From NCBI RefSeq assembly GCF_001273835.1, contig NZ_JHEI01000146.1, positions 1 through 64,000 of the forward strand: a stretch of 64,000 nucleotides of DNA, read 5' to 3'. Below are positions 15,993-24,212 of the stretch, piece by piece. The notes under the pieces were generated by a model. The model had not been told where the DNA came from. It ran no database searches and worked only from the letters and a program-made list of their open reading frames with translations. The stretch comes from Leucobacter celer subsp. astrifaciens. Its GTDB lineage: Bacteria; Actinomycetota; Actinomycetes; Actinomycetales; Microbacteriaceae. Position numbers and translations under genes: made by a program. Position 1 is the stretch's first letter. Every line of letters starts with the position of its first letter.

Positions 15993-18334
15993 CGTGCGCC
16001 TCCGATCAGTTCTCCCTCCGGCTCCCCCGCAGCCGTCTCGTCCCGGCCGGAGCAACCGGTAAGAGCAGCATAGCGAGTGAAGGAGACCTCCAGGAGTTCG
16101 AGCGAGCCGAACCGGTCATGACGCACGGATCCGCCGCGCTGCTCGGGCGGGCGCAGCCCCTCGCCGGTGAGGGTGAGATGCAGCCCCTCCCGCACCGGGA
16201 AAAGAGAAGCGGACAGGGATCCGCCCGGAGGCGCAGCATCCAGACTCGCGAGGATCGTCGTCCCGATCTCCCGGGCGACATCGTCGTCCCAGGCATCGAC
16301 GTCGCCGAGGCGCAGCTTGAAATCCACGTCGCGCTCGCGTGCGTGCCTCAGCATCGGCACCAGCTCGGGGCTGAGATGGACGAGCGTCGGGCTGACCTGC
16401 ACGAGCTGCCGCAGGTACCGCTCCTCCCGATCGCACGAACAACGGATGTCCTCATCGCTCGGAGTGCGCGCCCCGCTGCCGATGTCCTGCAGAATCGCAA
16501 CCGCCGAGTCCAGCCCCGCATCCGTCCATCGTCGGTAGCTCGACTGCGATGCCGCCTCGAGTTCCGACTGCAGACGGGCGGCGAAAAGCCGCTGCCGTGA
16601 TCCCGCTTCCCGTTCGGACAGCCTCACCACGAACGTCTGGAACATGGCCCACACCCCCGAGAATCCGAGCCCCACGCACCCCGCGACCAGCACGATCTCC
16701 GCCGCCGGCACGGACTCGGGTACGACGGCCACCGCCATCGTGGCCACGAGCCCCGCCCAGACCACCGCACCCGCGGCCGTCCAGCTCCGCCCCGGACGCA
16801 GCGAGAGCAGCAGCACGAACGGACCCGTCGCCGCGAGCGCCTGCCAGTGCGCGGCCCCGACCAGGCCGAACGACGTCGCCCGCCCCGAGAGGAAGAACGT
16901 CACCAGGGTGCAGACCATGAGCATCGACGGCAGCAGGATCCGGCTGCGCCGCAGGCCCTGCAGCCGGAAGAGGAGCACCGCGAGCATCATGACCCCGACC
17001 ATCGGTATGAGCGCGAAGCCCTCGTTCGTGCCTCCCGCGATGATCAGGACGACACCGACCACTGCGACCCCGGTGCCCCAGAGCTCCCCCGAGCGCCGGT
17101 GCACCGACTCGATCGGAGGCATCAGATCCCGAACGATCGGGGCTCGGGCGTGCGTCTCGTCGTCGATGCGCACCGTGAGCGTCACCACGGTGCCCGTTCC
17201 CGGCTCGCTTTCGACATCAGCCGCGAAGCCGTGCGATTCCGCTCTCCGCAGGATCGACGCGTCCACTCCCCGCCCGCGCGGCAGAGGTCCCGCGAAACCG
17301 ACACCGGAATCACTCACCCGGATCGTCGCGCTCTCTCCGGTTCGGGAGAGATCGATCCCGACGCAGTCCGCGCCGGAGTGCTTCGTCGCGTTCGTCACGG
17401 CCTCGCGCACGCACCCGACGATACCCGCGATGGTTCGTTGCGGGAGGGCCGCTTCCAGACGATCGAGCTCCTCATCGGCGAGCCCGCTGCGGACAGCCGG
17501 CAGGCCGGGCTGCGTGAAGACGTCCCGCAGCCGGGCCGCCTCCCGCTCCGGCCCCGCACCGCGCAACTCGGCGAGCAGCGCCACATCACGCGCGCACTGG
17601 CGCCGCACCTGCTCGATGTCGCTCGCGCCGACACCGGCGTTGGCGATGGCTCCGAGGGTATTGATCGCGGTGTCGTGCAGCACCCGCGACTCCTCGGCGA
17701 GCCGAGCACTCCGGTACTGCAGCGATTGCGTGCGCAGCTCCTCGGCCTCCGCCTCGCGCGCGCTGTCGTCCGCGGCAACCGCCTGCGCGATCAGCGCCGA
17801 CAGCCCCAGCCTGATCGCGATGATGATCGATGACTGCGTGACCACGATCGAGAGCGGGAGCTGCAGCCCCCACTCGGGGAGCATCGCCAGCAGCACTGCG
17901 GCGGTGCAGAGCGCCGACACGACCACGAGCACGATCGTGGAGCGGCGGAGCATCAAGAGCCCGGCCACGCAGCTCGAGAAGTTGATCTGCCAGCAGGCCG
18001 CGAAGGTGAGCACCGAATCGATGTCGCCGCTCGCCAGATAGCTCCAGATTCCGCTCGCCACCATCGCGGGGGCGATCACCGCGGCGAGCGCTGGAATCCG
18101 AAGAGCAGCCAGCGCCGCGGCTCCCGCTGCGACCTGGGCGAGTGCGAGCGGCCAAGCGGTGGCCCCCAGATCGACGATCGTCGCCCAGAGCATCACGAGC
18201 TGCCACCCCGCGGCAGTCACCAGCACGACGCGGGAGATCGACTTCAGCAGCGACCTGGTGGCTCCGCCGTGGCGCTGCGGCGTCAGCCCGGACGCGGACG
18301 AAACCCCGAGCCTGGTGGTCAGAAACTGCCGCAT
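15989..18334 (-). CDS. tandem-duplicated membrane sensor histidine kinase with degenerate second module
   Basis: 781 residues in two similar halves. Module 1: about five to six membrane segments (residues 35-180), a dimerisation/phosphoacceptor helix with His220 (VLHDTAINTLGAI), an ATPase domain with EAVTNATKH (311-319), DSGVGF (342-347) and GTGT (380-383 region). Module 2: about six membrane segments (421-572), then GLDSAVAILQDI (607-618) aligned with the His helix but with Leu in place of His, a CSCDREERYLRQL match to the next helix, and an ATPase-like end lacking N and G boxes. The ATG at 18334 has AGAGGA before it. Only module 1 can be catalytic; module 2 may sense or lock the dimer. Confidence 0.85.
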   Translation of the reverse strand: MRQFLTTRLGVSSASGLTPQRHGGATRSLLKSISRVVLVTAAGWQLVMLWATIVDLGATAWPLALAQVAAGAAALAALRIPALAAVIAPAMVASGIWSYLASGDIDSVLTFAACWQINFSSCVAGLLMLRRSTIVLVVVSALCTAAVLLAMLPEWGLQLPLSIVVTQSSIIIAIRLGLSALIAQAVAADDSAREAEAEELRTQSLQYRSARLAEESRVLHDTAINTLGAIANAGVGASDIEQVRRQCARDVALLAELRGAGPEREAARLRDVFTQPGLPAVRSGLADEELDRLEAALPQRTIAGIVGCVREAVTNATKHSGADCVGIDLSRTGESATIRVSDSGVGFAGPLPRGRGVDASILRRAESHGFAADVESEPGTGTVVTLTVRIDDETHARAPIVRDLMPPIESVHRRSGELWGTGVAVVGVVLIIAGGTNEGFALIPMVGVMMLAVLLFRLQGLRRSRILLPSMLMVCTLVTFFLSGRATSFGLVGAAHWQALAATGPFVLLLSLRPGRSWTAAGAVVWAGLVATMAVAVVPESVPAAEIVLVAGCVGLGFSGVWAMFQTFVVRLSEREAGSRQRLFAARLQSELEAASQSSYRRWTDAGLDSAVAILQDIGSGARTPSDEDIRCSCDREERYLRQLVQVSPTLVHLSPELVPMLRHARERDVDFKLRLGDVDAWDDDVAREIGTTILASLDAAPPGGSLSASLFPVREGLHLTLTGEGLRPPEQRGGSVRHDRFGSLELLEVSFTRYAALTGCSGRDETAAGEPEGELIGGAR

Positions 18335-18387
18335 GAATGATCCTCTTCGATGCCACTCGGGGCGGTCCCCCGCAGAACGTAGCTTAA

Positions 18388-18426
18388 CGGCCGTGCTGGT
18401 CGGCCCTGCTGGTCGGCCGTGCTGGT
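18388..18426. repeat. three tandem 13-bp repeats upstream of the kinase gene
   Basis: The unit CGGCCGTGCTGGT occurs three times head to tail (the middle copy has one C for G), followed by a diverged fourth. It lies in the 262-bp space between the divergent kinase and DUF1684 genes. No function is evident; it may affect promoter spacing. Confidence 0.7.
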
Positions 18427-18596
18427 CGGCCGTCTCGACCGCCGTGCTCGTCCGCCGTCCCGACCGACCCGGCATCACGGAGCCGCGGCCGTGCCCCATC
18501 TCACCGCAATACGGCGACATGAACGGAATGGCGACCCCGCAGACCCGGTTATCGTCGGCATACCGCCCCGCCGTCCGACGCTCTGAGGAGGAGCCC

Positions 18597-19439
18597 ATGC
18601 CGCACTCGACCGACCCCCGCGATCCAGAGGCATTCATCGCCGCACACGAATCCTGGCATGAGCAGGTGGAGGCGGGCCGCACCGCACCGCACGGCCCGCT
18701 CAGCGTGACCGCCCTGCACTGGCTCACGGAGACGCCCCAGCAGTACGCCGGAGCTCCCGGCACCTGGCGGGCCGATCACCGAACCGGCGTCGCCACCGCG
18801 GAGATTCCGGAGGACGCCGGGGTCACCCGGGATGGAACGCGCCTCAGCGGAGATGTGCGGTTCGAGCCGCTCAGCGGCATCGAGTCGCTGACGCTCGAAT
18901 GGGGCGAGAGGCGGATCGAGCTCGCGGCGCGGAGCGGCCGGATCGTGCTCCGGCCGCGCGATCCCGATGCCCCGGATCGCGTGGACTACGCCGGCACCGA
19001 GACATTCCCGCCGTCGCCCGAGTGGGTACTCCGGGCGCGCTTCGCACCGGCGCGCCGGGAGGGCGTCGAGGTGGACTCGGCGGCGGGGCCGACGGCGAAG
19101 CAGCACTACGACTCCCCCGGCACCGCTGAGTTCGAGGTCGACGGCGAGACGCTCCGGCTCACGCTGTTCGGCGAGAACGACGGTTCGCCGCTGCGGGCGC
19201 TGTTCGCCGATCGCACCGGAGAGGATCTCACCTTCCCGGCCACCCGCTTCGTCGGCGTCACCCGCATCGACGACGGCACCGTCGAGATCGACTTCAACCG
19301 CACGACCAATCTGCCCTGCGCGTACTCGGCGAGCGCCACCTGCCCCTTCCCGCCGCCGGAGAACCGTCTCCCCGTACGGATCGAGGCCGGCGAACTGCGC
19401 CCGGGGATCAGGCGAGCGGATTCCACGACGAGCCGGTGA
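18597..19439 (+). CDS. DUF1684 domain protein
   Basis: A 280-residue soluble protein. The end of the conserved domain is clear: VEIDFNRTTNLPCAYSAS, then ATCPFPPPENRLPVRIEAGE, which is the hallmark of DUF1684. An earlier FGENDGSPLRALFADRTGED segment also fits. The ATG has GAGGAGGAG in front. Its stop overlaps the GTG of an MFS transporter gene by 4 bases, so the two are co-translated. The biochemical role of the family is not known to me, and the transporter link does not settle it. Confidence 0.85.
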   Translation: MPHSTDPRDPEAFIAAHESWHEQVEAGRTAPHGPLSVTALHWLTETPQQYAGAPGTWRADHRTGVATAEIPEDAGVTRDGTRLSGDVRFEPLSGIESLTLEWGERRIELAARSGRIVLRPRDPDAPDRVDYAGTETFPPSPEWVLRARFAPARREGVEVDSAAGPTAKQHYDSPGTAEFEVDGETLRLTLFGENDGSPLRALFADRTGEDLTFPATRFVGVTRIDDGTVEIDFNRTTNLPCAYSASATCPFPPPENRLPVRIEAGELRPGIRRADSTTSR

Positions 19440-20821
19440 GCGACCGCAGCCGCGCCGCCGCGCTGTGGTGCTGCATCGGAGCAGGCTTCGCGACGCTCGT
19501 CGACTCCGCGGTGATCGCCTACACCGCACCCGCGGTGAGCGCCGATATCGCTCGCACGGCCTCCGAGGTGCAGTGGTTCCTCGCCGCCTATTCCCTCACC
19601 TTCGGCCTGGGACTCGTGCCCGCCGGCCGCCTGGGCGACGCCTACGGCCGGCGCGGCCCGCTGCTCGCCGGGCTGGGGCTGTTCCTGATCGGGGCTCTGC
19701 TGTCGGCGTTCACCCCGGGAATGGCCCTGCTCGTGACCGGCCGGCTCGTGCAGGGGCTCGGCGCCGGGGTCATCAGCGCCCAGGTGCTCGGCCTCATCCA
19801 GGATCACTACGTCGGCAGCGAGCGTCTCCGGGCGCTCGGCCTGTACACGGCGTCGGGCGCCGCCGCAGCTATGGTCGGCCCGCTGCTCGCGGGAGGAGCG
19901 CTCCTGGTGCTCGAGGAGCGCATCGCCTGGCGGGTGATCCTGCTGCTCCCCGCGCCCTTCATCACGGCGACGCTGTGGATCGCCTGGCGATACCTGCCGC
20001 GGGAGCACCGCACGCGCACCGCGCGCGTGCCGCTGGATATGCCCGGGATCGTGCTGCTCGGGGCGCTCGTGGTGACGGCCACGCTGCCCGCCATCGACCC
20101 CGGTCTGCCGCCCGGCGCGGTCGCGGCTGCGGCCGTCGCGATCGCCCTGCTCGGGGGCGGCCTGGTGTGGTGGGAGCGCCGCTACCATCGCACGGGCCGG
20201 ATGCCGCTGTTCGCGCCGGCGCTCATGAGGTCACGCGGCTTCGTCGCCGGCAACGTGGTCGCGCTCCTCTGGTTCGGGAGCCTGCTGGCCTCCGGCACCG
20301 CCGCCACCATCTATCTGCTGCAGGAGTTGAGGATCCCGGCTCTGATGCTCGCGCTGGTGCTCATCCCGAGCTCGCTCGCCAGACTCATCGCGGCGCGCTA
20401 CAACTCGCGCGTGTTCGCGCGATTCGGAGCGGGCACCGTCAGCCTCGGCATCGCGGCAGAGGCCATCGGGCTCGGCGCACTCGCGGTCTGCGCCGCCCTC
20501 ATCGACGGGTGGGCCTTCGCACTGGTCTTCGCGGGGCTTCAGCTCGTGCTCGGGGTGAGCAGCGGCCTGACGGAGCCCGCGATCAGGGCCCTCACCCTGA
20601 ACCACGCCCCCGGCGACATGGCCGGTGTCGCCGCGTCCTTCCTGCAGCTGACCCAGCGTCTCTCCGCCACGTTCATGGTCGCCCTCGCGACGGGGCTGCT
20701 CATCGCCGGTGGAGTCTCAGCGGACTCGCTCCGGCAGGTGCTCGTCGTGTGCGCGGCCCTCATGGCGGTCTCGATGCTGGTGAGCTGCCTCCCCGCGTTC
20801 CGGGCGCCCTCACGCGGTTGA
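19436..20821 (+). CDS. MFS transporter, DHA2-like
   Basis: A 461-residue major facilitator with a GTG start overlapping the DUF1684 stop. About 12 to 14 membrane segments are visible. The loop 2-3 motif GRLGDAYGRRG and RLVQGLGAGVISAQV in the fourth segment fit the drug:H+ antiporter 2 group. The VDSAVIAYTAPAVSADI opening is characteristic of QacA/EmrB-like exporters. The substrate is unknown. It probably works with the DUF1684 protein encoded in the same message. Confidence 0.82.
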   Translation: MSDRSRAAALWCCIGAGFATLVDSAVIAYTAPAVSADIARTASEVQWFLAAYSLTFGLGLVPAGRLGDAYGRRGPLLAGLGLFLIGALLSAFTPGMALLVTGRLVQGLGAGVISAQVLGLIQDHYVGSERLRALGLYTASGAAAAMVGPLLAGGALLVLEERIAWRVILLLPAPFITATLWIAWRYLPREHRTRTARVPLDMPGIVLLGALVVTATLPAIDPGLPPGAVAAAAVAIALLGGGLVWWERRYHRTGRMPLFAPALMRSRGFVAGNVVALLWFGSLLASGTAATIYLLQELRIPALMLALVLIPSSLARLIAARYNSRVFARFGAGTVSLGIAAEAIGLGALAVCAALIDGWAFALVFAGLQLVLGVSSGLTEPAIRALTLNHAPGDMAGVAASFLQLTQRLSATFMVALATGLLIAGGVSADSLRQVLVVCAALMAVSMLVSCLPAFRAPSRG

Positions 20822-20894
20822 CCGTCCGGGTCGGCGGCGACGCGACGGCGACACTGCGACACTGCGACCGAGGAGGGCCCGCCTCCCGGCCTCT

Positions 20895-21848
20895 CTACCC
20901 GTAGCGCTCCCGGTACCGCTGCCGAGCCGCGGGATGGAGCGGGATCGTGCCGGTGTCGATCAGACCGGCAGGCGTGAGGAACTGCAGGCCGACCGTGCCC
21001 TCCGGTACCAGGGCGTGCGCGTCGTCGATCAGCACGTCGACGAGCGCGCGGGCCGCGGCGTCCGAGAGGGTGGTCTGCGCGAGCAGCAGGTTCGGGATCC
21101 CGATCGTCGGTGCCGGCCTGCGGATGCCGTAGACGCCGGCGGGAACCCGTGTCGCCAGGTACTGATCCGGATACGCCTCGTCGAGCAGCGGCATGGCCAC
21201 CGTGAGATCGAGCAGCTCGAGAGGCGTCTCGCGAGCGAGACCCGCGATCTCGGGCGTCGGAATGCCGCCCGACCAGAAGAGGGCGTCGACCCCGCCCGAT
21301 GCGAGCGCGTGCAGCCCATCGGTGAGCAGGTGCTCGTGCAGCACCGGCTCGTTCCCGCCCCCGTTCATGCCCATCGCCGCCAGCACCCGCCGTGCGGTCC
21401 GCGAGGTGCCGGAACCCGCCGCCCCGATCGAGACCGGCCGGCCCGCGAGGCCCGCGAGATCCGCGACGGGGCCGTCCGCGCGCACCAGGCACTGCAGATA
21501 GTTCTGGTAGACGCGGCCGAGCGCGACGATGCCGGCGTCTCCGGCACCACCGGCCTCGGCGACGCTCTCCTCCGCCGTGTCCGCGAGCGAGATCGCCAGA
21601 TCGACCGCGCCCTCGCCGAGCAGGGCCACATTGTCCGCGCTGCCACCGGTCTCCACCAGATCGACCAGAGCCGTGCCCCGGGCGCGCAGCGCGTCGCGCA
21701 GCAGCTCTCCGAACTGGATGTAGAGCGCGCCCGGCTGGCCGCACGCCATCGCCAGCGCCGTGGCGGGCGGCCTCGTGCACCCGGCGAGCGAGAGCAGAGC
21801 CCCCGATGCGAGCCCGATGAGCGCGTGACGACGTGTGATCCCGCTCAT
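20895..21848 (-). CDS. TAXI family TRAP-type solute-binding lipoprotein
   Basis: 317 residues. The N-terminus TRRHALIGLASGALLSLAGC has a twin-arginine-like RR and a lipobox ending at Cys24. The mature part has the TAXI-family glycine-rich repeat VETGGSADNVALLGEGAVDLAI and IGAAGSGTSRTARRVLAAMG. Normally TAXI proteins deliver ligand to a fused DctQM membrane subunit, but no such gene is present in this window. The ATG overlaps the histidine kinase stop by 4 bases, making it the third gene of a regulator-kinase-binding protein operon. A sensory role, presenting ligand to the kinase, is therefore as likely as transport. Confidence 0.87.
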   Translation of the reverse strand: MSGITRRHALIGLASGALLSLAGCTRPPATALAMACGQPGALYIQFGELLRDALRARGTALVDLVETGGSADNVALLGEGAVDLAISLADTAEESVAEAGGAGDAGIVALGRVYQNYLQCLVRADGPVADLAGLAGRPVSIGAAGSGTSRTARRVLAAMGMNGGGNEPVLHEHLLTDGLHALASGGVDALFWSGGIPTPEIAGLARETPLELLDLTVAMPLLDEAYPDQYLATRVPAGVYGIRRPAPTIGIPNLLLAQTTLSDAAARALVDVLIDDAHALVPEGTVGLQFLTPAGLIDTGTIPLHPAARQRYRERYG

Positions 21849-23350
21849 GCGATCCGCAGCCTCACGCTCGTGCGCAGTCCGCCCTCCGGAGCGCGGTCGA
21901 CCGCGACGGTCGCCCCGTTCGCGTGCGCGAGCTGCTCGATGATCGCGTATCCGAGCCCGCTGCCCTGCTGATCGCGGTGCGCAGCCGACCGCCAGAAGCG
22001 CGTGCCGACCCGCGCCAGATCGTCGTCGTCGAGCCCGGATCCCGAGTCGCTGATGACCAGCGTCGTTCGCGCGGCACCGGGGTCAGCACCCGGGTCGGCG
22101 TCGGGGTCGGCACCGGGACCGGCACCGGGGTCAGCGCCCGGGCCGGCACCGGGCTCGAAGCCGATGCGCAGCGTCGATCCGGCGGCGTACTTGCGCGTGT
22201 TGTCCACGATGTTCTCGACGATCTCCTCCAGATCGCCGCGCCGGCAGCGGAGATGCTCCTCGGCGCCGAACGTCTCGACCTCGACCCCGGCCTCAGCGAG
22301 CAGTTGCCGGTGCGGTTCGATCAGCGAGGCCGCTGAGACCACGCACTCGGGTGTTCCCGGCCGCACGGCGGCGGCCGTGGCGCGGTGCTCGGCGTTGGCG
22401 AGCACGAGCATCCGGTCGACATCTCGCTCGAGGCGGTCGAGATCGGAGGCGATCGCCGCCAGTTCCACGGCGGTGATCTGCACCGCGGCGGTGTCACCCG
22501 CGCCCGGCTCGGCGGACTCATCGTCGGCGGTGTCGCGCCCGCGCACGGGCGCCGGATACGACAGGGCGTCGATGCGCAGGCGAACCGCCGCGAGCGGGTT
22601 GCGCAGCTGATGGGCGGCATCGGCGACGAGGCCCCTCTGCTGCTCGAGCGTGCGCTCGACGCTCTGCGCCATCCGCTCGAACGAGTGGACGAGGCGGCGC
22701 AGCTCGGGCGGACCGGACTCGTCGGCGGGTTCGAACTCGCGCTGCTCGGCGAGCGCGTTGGCCGCGGCGTCGAGTTCGAGGACCGGGCGGACCACCCACC
22801 GCGTCCAGTAGACGGACGCCGCGAGCAGCGCTGCGAGCAGCGCCGCGCCCACCGCGCCCGCCAGCATCCAGCTCGCCAGCACATCGGCCTTCGCCGCGGA
22901 CTGGTTGACGACGAGCGCGACAGCCCCGTCGGGCGCGCTGCCGTCGCTGGAGAGGGGCTCCCCCATGACCCGATTCGTGTCGCTCCACGGGTAGACGGTC
23001 GGCAACGTCCACTGCGGCACCCCGCGCAGCGCCGCGTCCAGGACCGCCGACACCTCGTCGTCGAGAGAGACGTCCCCGACCGAGGCGACGACCTCTCCGG
23101 CGCCGTCGACCACCAGCACCGCTTCGCCGTAGGTATCGTGGAACCGCTCGAGGTACCGGGAGAGCGCTACCGTGTTCCCGTGCTCCACGGCGGCGAAGGC
23201 GCGCTGCAGGATCTGATCGATCGACCCCGCCCGCTGCAACTGGATCTGCTGGGTGCGCGACTGGGCGATCGCCTCCCCCGCGGGGACGAGGATCGCGATC
23301 ACCGTGAGCAGCCCGAACACGAGGAGCGGGAACAGTACCCGGCGCTTCAT
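21845..23350 (-). CDS. two-component sensor histidine kinase (TctE-like)
   Basis: 501 residues: membrane segment at 6-26, extracytoplasmic sensor about 30-158, second segment about 160-180, HAMP region, phosphoacceptor His247 in VADAAHQLRNPLAAVR, N-box around Asn380-Asn384 (IVENIVDNTRKYA), G1 at DSGSGL (435-440) and G2 GSGLGYAI (463-470). Between N- and G1-boxes lies an odd low-complexity insert of Gly-Ala-Asp-Pro repeats (about 400-427). The start ATG overlaps the regulator stop by 4 bases. Layout matches kinases for tricarboxylate uptake, but the ligand is unknown. Confidence 0.9.
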   Translation of the reverse strand: MKRRVLFPLLVFGLLTVIAILVPAGEAIAQSRTQQIQLQRAGSIDQILQRAFAAVEHGNTVALSRYLERFHDTYGEAVLVVDGAGEVVASVGDVSLDDEVSAVLDAALRGVPQWTLPTVYPWSDTNRVMGEPLSSDGSAPDGAVALVVNQSAAKADVLASWMLAGAVGAALLAALLAASVYWTRWVVRPVLELDAAANALAEQREFEPADESGPPELRRLVHSFERMAQSVERTLEQQRGLVADAAHQLRNPLAAVRLRIDALSYPAPVRGRDTADDESAEPGAGDTAAVQITAVELAAIASDLDRLERDVDRMLVLANAEHRATAAAVRPGTPECVVSAASLIEPHRQLLAEAGVEVETFGAEEHLRCRRGDLEEIVENIVDNTRKYAAGSTLRIGFEPGAGPGADPGAGPGADPDADPGADPGAARTTLVISDSGSGLDDDDLARVGTRFWRSAAHRDQQGSGLGYAIIEQLAHANGATVAVDRAPEGGLRTSVRLRIA

Positions 23351-24000
23351 GCCGGTTCTTCGAGGCGGAAGCCGAACCCGCGGATCGTCGTGATCGTGAG
23401 CATCGGCATCTTCTGACGCAGCTGCGCGAGGTGCACGTCGAATGCCCGGGAGGTCGCGGCGTATCCGTCGCCCCACACGCCGTCGAGCACGCTCTGACGG
23501 CTGACGGCCGTGCCCGCGTTGCGCGCGAGCACGGTCAGCAGGGCGAACTCGGTCGGCGTCAGCTTCACCTCCGCGTCCCCGTGCAGCACCCGCCTCGCCG
23601 CGGGATCCAGCACCACCTCGCCGAGCACGATACGGTCTGCCGAGAGACCGCCGTACCGCCGGGCGACGGCGGCGAGCCGCGCGAGCAGTTCGTGCAGCCG
23701 CACCGGCTTCACGAGATAGTCGTCGGCGCCGAGCCGCAGCGCCTGCACGGTCGAGCGCTCGTCCCCGCGCGCAGTCACGACGATCACCGGCATGTCGCTC
23801 ACCACTCGGAGCTGCCGCAGCGCGTCGAGGCCGTCCATGTCCTCGAGTCCCAGGTCGAGCATGACGACGTCGGCGTCGCGGTGCTGCGCCAGCATGTCGC
23901 TGCCGCGAGCGACACGGGTGCAGCTGTTCCCGGCGCGGGTCAGCACGGTCATGAGAGCCGTCGCCACCGACGGATCATCTTCAGCGACCAGTACACGCAC
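23347..24000 (-). CDS. OmpR/PhoB-family response regulator
   Basis: 217 residues starting with GTG at 24000 (VRVLVAEDDPS). Receiver residues Asp8-Asp9, Asp49 (VVMLDLGL) and Lys98 (DDYLVKP) are in place. The C-terminal winged helix (LTPTEFALLTVLARNAGTAVSR; SRAFDVHLAQLRQKM) spans about 125-215. It is the first gene of the regulator-kinase-TAXI operon and faces an MHS-type transporter gene across about 210 bases. It probably controls both its own operon and that transporter. Frame upstream of the GTG is open but has no family similarity. Confidence 0.9.
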   Translation of the reverse strand: MRVLVAEDDPSVATALMTVLTRAGNSCTRVARGSDMLAQHRDADVVMLDLGLEDMDGLDALRQLRVVSDMPVIVVTARGDERSTVQALRLGADDYLVKPVRLHELLARLAAVARRYGGLSADRIVLGEVVLDPAARRVLHGDAEVKLTPTEFALLTVLARNAGTAVSRQSVLDGVWGDGYAATSRAFDVHLAQLRQKMPMLTITTIRGFGFRLEEPA

Positions 24001-24212
24001 GAAACCCAGTATGCACGCGCCGGGCGGGGAACACGAGCCGCACGGGCCACCACCGCCCGCCGCAGCACCCGATGCCCGGATCCCGATCCTCCATCGGTTA
24101 CCGGTGTGTAAAGGGCGTGTTAAGGATTCCGCACGGTCGCGACCCCGCAGCCCCACAATGGCCTGGTACCCGAGGTCGGAGGCGGTCAGCCCCTCCCCTC
24201 ACGAAGATTGGA

